Source: Cyanoderma ruficeps
Taxonomy: Eukaryota; Chordata; Aves; Passeriformes; Timaliidae
DNA: 64,000 nt
Direction of reading: 5' to 3'
NCBI GenBank assembly: GCA_008694505.1
Contig: VZDJ01004378.1
Location: forward strand, 14,346,645 to 14,410,644
This document shows, piece by piece, positions 1 to 14,601 of this stretch. The position numbers were made by a program, and so were the translations under genes. The notes beneath the pieces were generated by a model. The model saw nothing but the letters and a program-made list of their open reading frames with translations. It had not been told where the DNA came from and ran no database searches. Position 1 is the stretch's first letter, and every line of letters begins with the position of its first letter.

Positions 1-575
1 AGTTCTGCAGAAAGTGCCCTGGGGGCAGCTGAGCATGGGCCAGATCTGTGTCCTAGCCAGCAGGACAGCCAGCACCCTCTTGGGCTGTATTAGGAGGGAC
101 ACAGCCAGCAGAACAAAAGAATAAATCATCCTCCCTTAATCCCCCACTCAGCAAGATTTCACCTAACTGTGTCCAATACTAGAAAGACATGAACAAACTG
201 GAGGGAATTCAGCAGAGAGTCCCCATGATGCCTGAGGCTAAAGCACTTGCCCTACAATGAGAGACTGATTGCCAATGCCTACAAGGTGGTCAGCAAGAAA
301 ACAGAGCCAAGATCTTCATGGGATGAAGACAAGAGACAATGGATGTAACTTAAACAAAAGGTTCAGAATAGATTTAAGGATAAAAACTTTACTCTTAAGA
401 GCAGTCAGGCAGGGGAGCAGGTTGCTCAGAGAGGCTGTGCAGCCTTTCTCTTGGATGTTTTCAAGACAAGACTAGATAAAGCTCTGTACAATTCAGTCTG
501 ACTTCAGATCTGACCATGTTTTGAGCAGAAGTGGACTTTGAGATCCCTTCTCCTGAATTACCCTGTGACCTTGTG
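1..575 (+). repeat. CR1 LINE fragment, 3' part of ORF2
   Basis: The stretch follows the usual order of the CR1 (chicken repeat 1) 3' coding region: a 'vanishing RT' tail with phrases resembling the CR1 consensus around 190-250 (one-line match to the 'gagagagtcc' region), 270-300 (an 'atgcctacaa' segment) and 420-480 (gaggctgtgcag, then a 'gatgttttcaagacaagactagataa' type ending). It is 5'-truncated by the window edge, carries many stops and indels, and is not coding. The family call is from memory of the consensus, not from an alignment. Confidence 0.75.
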
Positions 576-3500
576 GCCCCAAGACTAAGTGATAACCTAT
601 CTCTTTCTTATCTTTCTATAGGATGCAACATATATGCTGGTAAATTAACAAGAAGCAAATAGCTGCCATTAGTTTGAAAGCAGTGATGTCCACCTATGTT
701 AAAATCAGCATTAATAAATACAAATAAGGTTTTACTGTCAATGTTCAAATACTTCCATTTTTGCATTTTATGCATTGCCAAATATTCCTTATGAGATTTT
801 GCTGCTGTTTTGAAAACAATATTGCAAGTAATGGATTACTCTCTTTTCAGCTCCACAGTAATAATAACCTTCAAAACCATCTGGATATTTCAGAGTTTGA
901 GGATTCATTGACCACAAACAAACTGATGCCCTTTTCTGCTGACATTAGTTACTTTCTCAGCTAATAGAAGAAGAAGAATACACATGCAGATTCGCACTAC
1001 CAAGGTGCACATCTGTTCTGCTCCAAGATCAGACCAAAACTACTCTTCAATTATTTACATAAAGATTAGCCACCACAGATTTTACTTCATTAATCATCTT
1101 GGGCTTTTCCTTACTATGACATTTATTAGCAACCAAAAATTTCAAGAATTCTTGGAACACATGTTAGCATTATATGCCCCACTACACATCTTATATATGA
1201 GCAATTAAGAAACTACTTCTACATAAACTCCGGTAAGCTTTATGGCAATCTTCACTAATTCCTGAGGAAAAAAAATTCACCCATCCTAGAAACCTCAAAT
1301 CTTGCTCTCTGTAGCATTCTGACATTTTAACACAGGCTACAGTCACCATCATACATCATAATCACAACCTAGAAAGAAATTTAACCAAGTAAAAGTTATA
1401 AGGTTCAACTCAACATTACAGCACACTTGCTCTGTTAGCTTTGCAACCTTGTGTCTAAGCCAATAGACTGAAAATATTTTTCTCTGTGTAACATTTATCC
1501 CCATGACAAATGCAAAGAATAAAATGATGTTTGGCTACAAAATATATAAGTACGAAGATAATCCAATTTGAAGTACTTTTATGTGGATCATATGTATTCC
1601 AGGAATACAGTTCAAACCTCATCTTTTTCCATTTCTCTCATCATGGTACACTGTTTAAATGTGAGATCCTCTCACATTCCTGAACAGGTGATACGTAAAA
1701 GTGAGCTGTCAGTGCTGCTAATCAAGTACACAGGCCTGCTCTGATGCTGCCATGAAGAGGTCCCACATGAGAAAGTAACTATTTATAATATTTCTCTTAG
1801 TCCTTTTTAAGTTGCTAGCGAGGTCCATTACCCTAATCATAGGATCTGAGAGATCTTCTACTTCAATTCTCTTGTTGCTGAAACTCTCACCTAATCCTTG
1901 TCCTTAGTGAAAAATCCAATTTCTCTCCCTTGTTCTACCCTGTGCCCTTGAAGCATCCCTCTAACAGTCACTTCAGCAGTTCAGAGCACAAGACACTGCT
2001 GTGAAGATGAATAGGGAATGAGGTCAGCTTCTTTTTATGGGCTGCGGAAATCGAATGGAAATACCAGTGGCCCTGTTACGGCCACTAAATATGAATTTCA
2101 ATGTCTCATCAGAAGAAGATGGCCTGCTGTATTCCATTCTGCCCAAAACATCCACAAAATACTTGAAATAAAACTTACAAATTACTGCACATGACAAACA
2201 GTTGCTTTTTACAGAATTAAATAAAAAATTCCAAAATTTTTATCTTTGCGTTTTCTGATCTAGGTAGCAAGTGTAAAAAAAAAAATAAACATAACCAAAA
2301 TCAAATCAAAGCAGAGCAAACTAAAATAAAAACAAGCCCCAGAGGCCTGGTGTAATACCAAGTTCTAACAAGGAAGACCTGAAATATGAAGCTGCCACCA
2401 TAACCTCTATTTTCTGCTTGCAACTTGGTACATCTTACAAGGATACAAAGGGAGATGCTTAAATTGGACGTATTTTTAAAACCTTAACCACAAAGCTCAA
2501 AAAATTACAAAGTTCACTTTATTATTTAATACAAAGTTAGGTTGATTCTAAAATAGAATTACAGAAAAACACTGAATACACAGTTACATTGTTTAGAGTT
2601 GTTCTGCAGAAGTTTGACTATTTGGTTCAGGTTTCGTCTTACATGTGCAAAAGAAAAATGAAGCACGGAGCTTTGAGAGAGAGAAGTGATCTTTATGGTA
2701 GAGTGGCACAAAGCTGACACAAAAATCCTCTTCGAAACTTAAGATTGGTTTGGCTCAGAAAAGTAAGTTCTCAGCAGAACACTGTAATGGAAAGATTTGT
2801 TTTTGAAGACTAAAAAGGATAAGGTACAGATCATCTACAGCATGTCTCAAAGCACCTAAGGTGAATGCTCTGAACTGCACATCCTCTGGCCCTTGTTGAC
2901 ATAGGAAAAGTCATGGGAGGACTATGATAGCTGTCCAGAGCAAAGGAATAGTATTCCATTCTTTTAACAAAATAATGATTATTTTGATTTCCAAAATAGT
3001 CAGTAACAATTTGTCATCTGCTGCACTGACATACTCTCTCACTGTGGTTCTGAGTAGCTTTGATACACCACTCCTCTCAAGGAGCACTTTAGAAGCACAA
3101 CATATATAGAGGTGTTTCAGTACACAGGAGCTTAGATCTGCCACACCTCCTCTGTGGAAAGCTCACTCAGACCTAGCTTTATCATCACACAGTACCTAAG
3201 AAAAATGAGCATCTTTTCTGGGAAATAGGCACAGAACCAAATCACAAAATCTCTAAAATAACTAAATGCTATTAAGATTGTATTTCAGAATGAAGATTTG
3301 TTTTCCTCACCTCCTTAGCTACCCTCTATCTCTCCTTTTCCTAGTTTAGCTGAAATTAAAATGGGGATTCTTGTCCAAGATGAGTGCTGCTCATGTAGGA
3401 GGAAACAAACCAAGGAAGAACCAAGATTCTCCTCTGCAGCCTTGCAGGCCTCAGCATTGCTTAATTCTTTTGCACTTGGACACTATGTTATGTGTGAGGA

Positions 3501-6099
3501 TTATTTCGTGAGAATTTACCATCAGGAGAAACATTAAATGCACAAACTGCTTATTTCATTCATAGCTACTCTTTTGCTATGAATACCACACAAAGACTGA
3601 CCACAGTATTATTAGAAGCCATAAAATTCAGAATGAGATAGTTCAACCCAGCAGAGCATCTTTTCTGCCTGCTTTTGGTGCTTCAGGGTGCACTGAGAGA
3701 CACTGTCACCCAGGTTCCTGTTCCTCTGAACTTATAAAAAACAAACACCAGCAGAATCATGTACATCATGTCAGTTTAGGCTTCCTGAGGCTGCACACAA
3801 GCTGGAACCATGACTCAGTGACAGGGACTATCTCACTGCTCCCTCTAAAGTGTCACACAGGCACAGCCTGTAATGCTTTCACAAGCTAATCCAGAAAAAG
3901 GGTGTAGAAACACCAAAGGTGTGCAAAATGAGAGTCTTAGCACAGAGGAAAGCAAGCAGAAGACAGGAAGACTGGCAAGACGCAGAGAGTCCATGTGACA
4001 ATACATACAAATAAATTTAGGGACAAATTCTTTATTCTCCCCATGACCTCTACAAGTCCCCCGACACTACAGAGAACTATGGAGGTTGGCCTCAGCCTGC
4101 ACTCCATCTGACAGATTATCAAATAAATGCAGAATCTTGCCCTTTCCTCTTCATGAATTTGCCATGCCGGATCAAAGAAGTGGGAATTTGGGACCAGTGA
4201 GTACTGATGCAGCTGGCAGAGTTGTTTATTTGAGAGGCTAAATTCAACCTTCGCTTGGTCGAATAACTTAATTGTGCTTACTGGGAGTCTGCTTTTTAAA
4301 AGGTTCAATTCTTTCTGCTGCCAAGAATCAGAGCTTGCTTTCAGCATGAAATTATCTCAGGGGAAGGCTTTTCTGAGCCAAACCAGTCCAAAAGTATTCT
4401 TAATTGCTTTCCATACTCCTGTGAAACATGAGATTATGCAGCAAATCCACATTCTAAACCAGAAAAATTAAGGAGAGAGAAAGGTGAAAAAACAACCTGA
4501 CAGAGAAAAATAATAATCTCAACCACATACCCTAAATAACAAGATGCAACTTCAGATGTTAAGAGTTCTTAATCAGTGTGCCCCCCATGGAAAACTACGA
4601 TCAGGTTACATTAACAATGGAACACAGACTGTGCTGACCTATTTTAAATACGAACACTATTTGAAAACTCTTTGACTGGTCTGCACAGATGTGTATTGTA
4701 TTTCATTTGTAAACTGTCTCATAAATTTGACTAAACTTATAAGATAGACAGAGCCTTTAAAAAGGCAAATAAATTTTCCTTTGTCTTGATTTGCTTTTAT
4801 TAATAAGTGAGAAGTTTCAGGAAGAATGAGATTATCTTTCATGCTAGAATAGCAATGCTGACACAACAGTATCAGAACTATCATAGAAAAACATTAGTCT
4901 ACAGATAGTTTTCATCTATTGTGCTGAACTACAAACATATTTATTCAGGGTTTGGCAGCAATGCCTCAATATGAAGGTAGACAAAAGGAGCAGTGGAATA
5001 CAGCTTTATACTCTTCAAAATGTCTAGGATTATGTCAGGAAAATTCAGAGAATTTCTCAAGTTTAGATAACAAGGAACTAGAAAGCTTTGAAGACAGATT
5101 AGTAGAAACAGAATGCCTATAAGTATCATGAATCATTTAATACAGATATGGGTGCAGATGGGTCAAATAGATATCAGTCTAAATCATACAGGATGTGACA
5201 AGTTTTGCTCTTCAGTGATCCTTCCGTCAGCTTGAATAATTTTCAGAGGAATATATCTGGTTTCCCCTCTCATCTACAGAGGCATCTCATTCTGACATTC
5301 AGTAAATGTAAGTATCCAAGAAGAAGCCTTTTCTAAAATCTATTCACAAACACACTTATTAGTATATCTGAAAATAATTGTACAGGAAGCTCTAAGCACT
5401 GAGGTGACTTAAATACTTACTTTAAAAAAGGTATAAATTGTAAGTGTTCCCTGATCATCTTCTCTGTAAACAGAACACAAGAGCAATCCATAACCAGTGG
5501 CAGCTCAGCTTAAAGCCAGGGGATGTCAATATACTAAGAAAATTAAGAGTCTGACATAAAATTTTCCAGGCTCAAAGTAATCTTAGGTGAGACACTTGCT
5601 AAAACAGGCAGATGACAGGAACATGCAACACAGGTTGGCCAATGCACACCAAATGAAATACTCCCGCCTACAACCATGTTTAAAATTAGCATGCCACTCA
5701 CCAAAAATAATAACAGTACATGATGCTGTTTCATATTAAGTTGGAATGAGTTGGGCGGAAGCAATGCACATAGAAAAGTAAAAAATGTGTAGTCTCCACT
5801 ATTCTGTATAAAATATATGAAATCTACAAGACTCAGAAGGTTCCATGATATGGTGTGTCTGCTTGGAATTGATTTAGAGATATTTGACCAAGTCTTTAGT
5901 AGGCAAGTAGATTTTATTAGCTTCAATCTCATTAAACAAGTTAACACTAAATTTCTTCTAGATTAGACATATATTTTTAGAAGGTGGATATTTTCAAATT
6001 CAGATGACATAGCACCCTATAAGTTACACATCCAACATCTATCAGCACTGAGCCTGTCTGAGTTCAGTCACTGTGTGAACTTATTGAATTGCACATGAT
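576..6099. other. AT-rich non-coding sequence, nothing recognised
   Basis: No reading frame with recognisable protein similarity, no RNA gene and no clear repeat family was seen. Open frames here are short (at most 136 codons), have no domain, and look like chance. The segment 2,040-2,150 is slightly less AT-rich than its surroundings but gives no coding signal. Confidence 0.6.
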
Positions 6100-6186
6100 G
6101 TGATTCTTGGGGCGTCCTTCACAAAGCCAGGAATTGTACTTGATCATCCTGATGTGTCCCTTCCAACTCCACACGATCTGTGAGGC
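6100..6186 (+). repeat. CR1 LINE 3' end fragment
   Basis: The sequence 'tacttgatcatcctgatgtg' followed by 'tcccttccaactcc' matches the well-known 3' tail of avian CR1 in sense orientation, where the element ends in 'gtcccttccaactc' and short ATTCTATG-type repeats. The fragment is short and diverged. Confidence 0.65.
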
Positions 6187-9110
6187 CTAAATGCATCACT
6201 GTCTGAAATCCTAATGAAAATACATTATACAAAATCAGTTTAGCACCTCTTAAATTACTTTAAAAATAATTCTTCTCCAACAGTGTTGTTTCTAATGGAA
6301 TCACAGACTCCTGACCACAGATAAAAATATTACTATAAAAATTATTTTTCATAATATTTTCAGAACACATCTTAATCCAAAACAATGTTAAGAAAAAACT
6401 AGATTCTACAACGTGACTTTATTTGGTAAATCTGGCTTATTTGAATGAGGAGTACTTTTAATAGAACTCCATGTATCAGGGCTGAACTATTCACATTACT
6501 CTTACTGTATGAGAAACTTTAAAGAATTTAGAAGGAAAGATGATTGATTGGTTGGTTGATTGATCATAGGTGTGCAGCATGACAGAGTGTCATGACATAT
6601 ATTTACTTTTAATAACTGTTGATAGAAATGCTGTACTGTGCACTGTAAGGTACTACAGATTACAAACCCATCTGCAGAGTGAATGAAAAGGAACAAGGAG
6701 AGAAGTTCCCCAAACCTCTTTTTTTCACCCCTCAGTTCTTTGGGAAGAGAACTCACATAGAAAGTAACACCAGGGTATATAAGCTAGATCCCAAGAAACT
6801 GCATCACTACCAACAAGTACAAAAAATAAGTTTTTCATGATTTTCACATATGTTGAAAAAGAATCCCACTGTATTTGTTTAAATTAGTATAAGAAGTCCA
6901 GACCCCACATAACTTACCTTCAGCAGATCTGTACAAACATTGGAGTTTGTAGCTGAGGCAATAAAGAGGTGAAAATAGAATTTAAAAAAAATTTTTCTCT
7001 TCAGCAAACAAGAATTACAAAAATTCTATTTAAACTTTTAAGTTTTGCCTGACTCAAAAGGGCATTTTTTTTATAGTTTCGATGTCACACTTTTCAATCA
7101 TTTTAGAATTCAGGTCACTTAAAAAGGAAAAATGTCATTTCAAAGTAAAATTCAAGAAATTTCATCTCTATAATATTAGATCATTGTGTAGGCTCAAATA
7201 CATGGATGTCTCCCTTAAAACCTCAGAACATTTTTATGTTTTCAAAAATCCCTTCTTTATCCCCAAGCAAATCTGTTTCCCAGACTACAACCCATTTCAA
7301 ATTTCAGCCTCTTCTTACCACATCACTGAACCTGTAAATCAAGTAAAACTGTATCTCAGAATATGCAAAATAAAAAGGTTACCATGTGTAAATTACAATC
7401 TCCAAATGTCGGTGCTACATTATTTCATACTGTTGTTCAGTGATCTTTTCTATCATTCCCTTTTCAAAGGGTGTAAAGGCTGTGGAAGAAATGATGTAAA
7501 CATTACACTCAATAGTATTTTTCTCTTTTGCAATAATTCTACAGAGAAAAAGTCAAAACAAATGTAATTATTAATAAAAGATTAGCAAAATGCTCACATG
7601 TAAGTAGAACTCTTGTGATGACCTCTATAGAGGAACCTCACTGGTAATATTATGTTTGACAAACCAAAACCATGAGACAAGACATCAGAAGACTGGACAA
7701 AGCTCTCAGCCTAATGCAGCTCTGAAAGGAACTCACACCTGGCAGACTGAGATGGGAAAAAATTGTTCCATCCCAGTAAGACTGCCATAGTATGCATAAA
7801 TAAAAAACTCATATACATACACCTTCATGCTCTGGTCACTCTTGAGGTACTGATTTCCAAAGTCCCTTGGAAAATTTCCATAAGAGCAATATGGATAAAT
7901 CCCAGAGACACCAATAAATATCTCATGCATCCATTCAAAGTATTTAAAGACTGCTTCTTCTGTGTCTCATTAGGTATAATGAAATCTTAGATCTGTACTT
8001 AGACAAACTATATGCAATGCAACAGCAAGAGCTTTTCACACTATGAAAAAAAAGAACAAAACTGAATCCAAAGTTTAAAACCCTACTCACTAACATTAAG
8101 CATTTTGAAAAGTTTGTGCCATCCATGTTTGAGAAGAACAGAAGCTTAAATGTAAGCTTGTGAGGCCTTTTTTGACACTGGTAACCTTTTATTATCTAAA
8201 TTCTCTGTTAAAAATTAATTTCTTCCTTGTATTTTCAAGTGGGACTGCTCTCTAGAGCGCAAGATTTTCCCACCATTGTCACTAATGCTTTCTATTTTCA
8301 GTTGGTTTTCATCTCAGTTACAGAACCATGAAAAATAGATCAATGCAAAGTCTTGAAAAAAATGTAAATAACATTAATCACATTTAGAGTTAAAAATCAG
8401 AAAGGTTTTGTCAATCTAAATGAGTATCTTAAATTGTGATTAAAATTCAGCAGTTTATAGAAACATTTGTTATGATTCTTTTAAAATAATTGGAAATTAT
8501 TCAAATAATTCAAAACTTCTAGTAGAAGAGAAAATCAACTGAAAAAACAGTAAAACAGTATAATGCTTTTTATCCTAGTATTTTCTCAAATAGCAAGCTT
8601 ACTACTCCTTTAATAAGAGTTCCTACCGAAGTCAAATCTTTTCTGAGGACTTTTACTTTACTTCATGATCCACAGAAAGAAGACACAAAAGAGTCCTTCC
8701 CCCTACCAGAGGGCAGTCTGCTCTTCACAGGTGTCTCAGTCTCGGCATCCAGTCTGCCTGCTCATGAGAACAGTTGTACAGGACAAGACTGAAAGTACAT
8801 CTCCTCCCATAAATAGTTTCTAACAGTCATCAAAAGCAGGATCATTTCCCTGTGCTCACACCTTCTAGCAATTTCCATCTCAGTTAATTCTTGAGGCACC
8901 GATGGCATTTTTTTTATCTTTTGTAAGAATTTTGAGGAATTTTCTTCATGGAAGTGACCATTCCTGGAGTCAAGTACACTTTTAGAGCCCACAACAATCT
9001 GCAGAAACCAGTTCTGTGTCTCCACCACAAACCATGCTAAGAATGACCTCTGCCTCTCTACAAGACCCATCGTTGTTCTCCTCCATCCATATATACTTCG
9101 GGATTTCTTT
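6187..9110. other. AT-rich non-coding sequence with a short GATT/GGTT repeat
   Basis: Nothing coding is recognised. A short imperfect tetranucleotide array (GATT/GGTT) lies at about 6,540-6,567. The 161-codon open frame at 7,082-7,567 has no domain and lies in AT-rich sequence, so it is treated as chance. Confidence 0.55.
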
Positions 9111-9115
9111 CATAC

Positions 9116-9799
9116 TGTCTTGGTTTAGAAAGACAGGTATCTGCCAGGGAAACTGGGGTTCCCCTTAGAATAGAGGATGTAAACCACTCACCCCCCGCCA
9201 AATTCTAATTTTGCAATTAACAGCTCTCAGGCAAAGATTTGGGAGTAGGAAAAACAGCTTTTTACTAAGAATATAAGAATACAAATGTGGTAGAAAAGAA
9301 AAAAAAACAAAACCACCCCACCAAACCAGCAAACAAACAAACAACAATTTTGGAAAGCCCTGACAGGGTCAAAGCTACAACCTTGTTAGTCAGGGTGTCG
9401 AAAGCAGTCCAAAAGTGAGTCCTCCTGGAATGGCAGGTACAGCTCCGCTGAGGCAGAAAATGATCCAGTAGCAGAAAAGAAAGGGGTCCTGAGGTGGTGA
9501 GAAGGGTCCAGCCTTCCTCCCGTAATCGGATGAAGCAAGACACTGTGCTGGTTTAAAGTTCCAGCTTTATCCAGGTGAGAATGGCTGGCTCCTCCCACGG
9601 GGTGGAGCATCACACAATAGGTACGCTAGGATGTAGGTATGTGTTGGGAAGGGGACACGGCTAGAGAAGACTGTTAATGGCCCATTAAAGATAAGAACAA
9701 TGCTCTACCTGATACTGACCGTTGGCCCATTATCAAAAGGCACCCGCCCCCAACTGTTTTTCAGCAGATGAAATTGAATAGACTCTATAACCCAGGACA
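9116..9799 (-). mobile_element. Solo LTR (684 bp) with 5-bp target-site duplication CATAC
   Basis: The segment begins TGTCTTGG and ends GGACA, so it has the TG...CA termini of a retroviral LTR. It is flanked by identical CATAC at 9,111-9,115 and 9,800-9,804. Content resembles a common passerine ERV LTR: 'ggctcctccc' with 'ggtggagcatc' near 9,588-9,611, and a purine-rich A-run block near 9,295-9,345. Orientation is judged minus because on that strand a TATA-like 'GGATAAAG' (about 9,570) precedes the remaining R/U5-like part. No internal retroviral sequence is adjacent, so it is a solo LTR left by recombination between two LTRs. Termini and TSD are seen directly; family and strand are inference. 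Confidence 0.85.
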
Positions 9800-9804
9800 C
9801 ATAC

Positions 9805-12800
9805 TCTTCCATCACTCTGTCCAACCTCAGGCACTTCAAAATTTCCTGCTCCCTAGCTGATCACTCCTGCATGGAAGACAGCTGACCTACTACAAAGCTT
9901 GAACACTCCAAACACTATCAATTACATATGCCACCTGCCTGTCATACACATCTTGAGATCAAGAAAATTTCATGGGTCCTCCCAAGAGAGACCTCCAGCT
10001 TTGTAATTAATATTCTTGTTCTCCAGTTTTGTTATGTAAGGAAACAGGTCACAGTACCACCTTATTTGGGTTGAATATTTACAGTTTGGTGCACTGTCAT
10101 CTTACTGGTTTCCTAGATAGCTAAGATGCAAGCACAGATAAACAGAGATCAATAGCATCACCTTGAATAAAAATCTGTTATCAATTACACTCAAAAAAGT
10201 CTAAAGAATCCTGGAAACATATAGTAATACATTCCCTTCAACCCACATTGCTAAGCATATGAGACAAACACCTAGGAGTCGTGACATTATTTTCAATTAT
10301 CAGAATCTGAGTGAGATGCCCAGCTAAGAGAACATGCTCTGCCAAGTGCCTGAAGAAAACCATAACCTCCACAGGGCATCACCTTGGAAGGTACAGGATC
10401 TGTTGAGAGCCTGAAGGAATAATTAACTAGAGACGGTGACAACACTGTAGACAGATGGCAAGGAACTAGCCAGGGAATGTAGAAGTCCTCCTACAATGCC
10501 TTTATGACAGTATTATGCAGCCTCCCATTCCAAAGTAACTGCATACACTGAACTCGAAACCAAGTACTTTCCACAACCAAAAGGCCCCTTTAGTCGCCAT
10601 ACCTGTTCTCTCAAAAACCTCAGGTTGAATTCCAAAACAGATTTTTGACTTTGGATGAAAACTTAAAGGAAAAGGTTTCTATTCAGTTCCCTATCAGAAT
10701 AATGACATTTTCCAAAAGCATGAAAATGAAGTAGACTTGATACTCTCTGATAGTGGTTGATTTCTTTTTTTTCAGTTTCAACTTTCATTGGGCATCTCAG
10801 TCAATTTATATCACATGAGAATCCACCTCCTACCTACAATGGACAATTTGTCTTTTTCTGTTTGAAAAATACTCTCAAGAATGTGTCCCTACACAAGATT
10901 GCATTGGAAGTCCTGAGTACAGGTAATTCCTTCACCCAGACATCTTCTGGCATACACTGAATGAGGTACTCAAAATTCCCACCAAAATCATATGCTCATC
11001 CAAAAGAACCCAGTTAGGTTTACTGTCCACTTACAAAGATTTTTTTTTTCTCAGAATAATGCAAGTACTCAGAGAAAGATGTCCATGTGAGATTTTGTCA
11101 AGATCCTTGCTAACTTTAAAAAATATTAAGCAAAATTTTTATTTGAAAATAAAAGCAGTTATAAACAACATTGGCCCAGCTTTGTATTTGTACAATGATC
11201 TCAAATGTTTGTCACTTCTGCAAGAAGCACATTTAGAAAGACTTTTATGGAGGCTTTGAACCCTGAGTATTCAAACATAGGTCTGAGGTCTTTTAGAATG
11301 TCACAAGTTTCCAGAAAGCAGTTTTAAAATCTGAGCTGTAAAAAGTATAAATCTCTGCAGAGATGAATGTTTTCCCTGAGACATTACAGGGTGTTTCCCA
11401 GTCTTTTTCAGAGGCTGAACAGCCATGTGTATTTCTGCTCACTCCCTGACACAAGCCACTGTCCTAAAAGAGGTCTCAGCACCTGGTTTGGTGCAAACTG
11501 AGCCCACCTTCTGTTAAAGCAGCAAGAATTCTCATGCAATAATAAGTGTAGAAAGTATATATTCTCAAACATTTTTACCAGAGTTAGTAGAGATAGAGAC
11601 ATTGTTTGCTGCACCCTTTGAGAATGTTATTATTTGACTCCTCAGCACATCTTGTGGGTGATACCATCTCCCAAACCTGACTTCAGTCCCCCTTACACAT
11701 TGAACAAACATTATCCTTCTCACAGTCATAATCTTGTTATAAACTGTGTGAAAACTTCTATAAAGTTATGCTGCTGGAAAGCAGCCTAACTTATCTACAG
11801 TTTCTAGGAGAAAATCTTCTTGTATAATGCACCAGGACAGATCCTGGTTCAAAAATAAAAGGCTACAATGTCTTACGTAAATCTGGGGGTTGAGTGAAGA
11901 AAGGGCAGCGATCTGGAGGTCATAAATATTCTGGCTATGCTCACTCCATATGCTCCGAAGTTCAGCTATAAATAGCCTTCAAATTGCTACACACTTCAAG
12001 AAAGTTGAGTAACCCAGCTTTCACTTTGTAATGTGAGGGTAAAAGTCTAATAAAGCCACAGAAGGGCAGAGAAGAGCTGCAGAAGCCATGTAGACATCTG
12101 CTGAAAGGGTCCTAGCTGTGAATTTCCATAGAGAGAACCAGCTGGCTTTAACACAGACAAAGAAATGAGAAAGTACAAGGCCAGCCAGAACAAGGTCAGC
12201 TCTGTGTGAGGAGCAAGCAAAGCAGGTAACACTGACGTGAGTGGCCTATGAGAAGGAGAAAGGAACAGCCACACACACCTCTGCCTCCACACATCTAATT
12301 CCCACCAAGTTCTACAGCCAGTAATGACTTTAGAGTATTTTCTTTTTACATACATAGTAAAAGGTTTGCATATTTATATGTTCAGGATCAAAAGCACTGA
12401 AAACAGTACTGGGTCATCTGGCCCTTGAAGCTGAGTCATCTGCCATCCCTTTCCAGCCAATTTATTAGTAAATTTTATTGTCTTTGAAACACATTTCCAA
12501 GCAAAAACTACTGATGTGCTGGACCCTACCTGTAGCCTTCTGGTTCCCTCTTTTGAAAGTTTTTGTGTTCCTTCCAGCTGCTGGCACTGCCTACATAAAC
12601 CATTAGTCCTGGGCATCCCAGGTAGCAGCAGCTGAATTTGGACACAACCAGCAGCCCTTACTGTGCCAGAGCTGCTTCTGCCATGCTGCCCTTGCAACAG
12701 CTCTCACTGAGTTCTCCATGTGGCAATGAAAAAGACTTTGTCATCTGTTTGGCTTCATGCACAAATGCCATCCATCACTTCGAAAATCACTTTTCCCACA

Positions 12801-14596
12801 CCCTAACATTACAATTTTGGATAGAGAGTGAATCGTAAATAAATACCCCCAAAACACTCAAAAGAGAAGCTGACTTTTTTCCCCTTCCATAGCATCAAGG
12901 CAGGTGAGGCACAATAAGAAAAAAAAAAAATCTAATCAACATTAGCTTCTTATTGATCATTCATATCAGCATGCTACTTTTCTTTTGACAGTTACATCTA
13001 AGTCCTCAAAACAGCCAACCCCCACCCCCCCCAAAAAAAAACAAACAAAAAACCCCCACCCCACTACATCTTCCTTCTTCTTCAAGGACATTACCAAAAA
13101 AAATATTTCAATAATCTCTGTAGTAATCACAGCCCATTTATTTTGAAAATAAAACTCTTTTTTTAATGAACAGTCTTCTCTTCCAGACAATCAAAGCAGA
13201 TTATGAAATCTAGTATTTGATCCATTTTGCACAGGCATGGTTCAGAAAACATCTATGCTTAGGCCACAGATCCATGCATACACCACTTCCTCTCAGAAGT
13301 CTAGATGAGGTAAGTTCATTGATCCAAGATTTTGTGGATTTAAAGTTTTTGAAGGGCAGCCAAAACTTTCACAGCCTTTTTCTCCTCTTTCCAGAACTTG
13401 AGATCTTGCTCTTTTTCCAAAAATACTTAAACGTATTTACATTGTAAACAACATTATGCTGAGAAGAGGGAAAGGTCAAAAAAAGGAAGGCATCCTTAAC
13501 ATTTTGTTTTGTATTTGAAGTTAATCATCGAGGCAGAATTTTTATGAAAAATAAATCTTGAGCTCTATACTGAAAAACAGTATGGGTTCATTATGTTTGT
13601 TTGTATGTTGTTTTAAATGTTGTCACATTCCTCTATCTGGCACTCTTTGAGGATGCACAAGTTCAATTGCTTGGCCCGTGTTAACTATAAAACACTTTCT
13701 GACAATATGAGGATGACCGTTCTCCACAGAACTGCCATCTCATGAACACCGTCCTCCCTAAGACCGTTGAAGGAGACATCATAACTGAAGTGGGTAATCT
13801 AATTCACCAAATAAAGATTCTGGAAGCACTTACCCGGCTTCAGGCACAGCACAAGAGCTGCACACTGTGCTGGACTACTCATCAGTGTTAGGCATCTACT
13901 AAGACTTCAAAGCCTTTTTCCAAGAGTTGCCTACCCCCAAGCACATTCCAAATGGGAGATGTTGTCTCCCACGGAGTATGTTTTTCTTCAACCTTAGTTA
14001 GTACTATGTTAAAGAACACATTTCATACTCAACTTCTCTGTTTCTGAAGAAATTTCAGTCCTCCAAAATGAAGGAGGACTCTAAATCAGTACCTTCAGTC
14101 CAGACCTAAAAAAAAATACAAAGCCTGAATTGTAAATCATCTGCCTACAAGATGAGGGATTCCAATTTGCATAAGTCATCACTGGCACTCTGTAATCCTC
14201 TAGTGCGCCTGCTTTGAGAAATACAGTACATATCTCCAAAAACAGGACAGTAAATTTCACATATACAGAGGCATCAACAATACAGCAATGTCATGAGATC
14301 AAACAGAATATGTAAAAGGTACAGATTCAGGTACAGAAAAGATTCATAAAAGGAGATACTTTTCCCTTTAAAATTAAAGCAGGTCAATAAAATTGTCCAG
14401 GTCACCACAGATAACAGCATGGCTATGCAAGTTCTCATTTTCCATGAATTTGAAAATTGCTCTCCAAACTATGATGTGAAAATACAGCATTTTCAATAAG
14501 TACAAGCAAGGTCACAAAAGCATTCCTCTGTAGAATTTTAAAAAATTCAACACATATGAAGGATCAAAATCCATCAGAATTTGAAAAATCCCAAAG
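9805..14596. other. Non-coding sequence, low-complexity patches
   Basis: No gene is recognised. A C/A-rich low-complexity patch is at about 13,018-13,066. Remaining open frames are short and without domains. Confidence 0.55.
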
Positions 14597-14601
14597 TTTG
14601 A

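Noticed and set aside
7082..7567. 161-codon + strand open frame
   Set aside because: AT-rich composition, no domain, no coding-like codon use.
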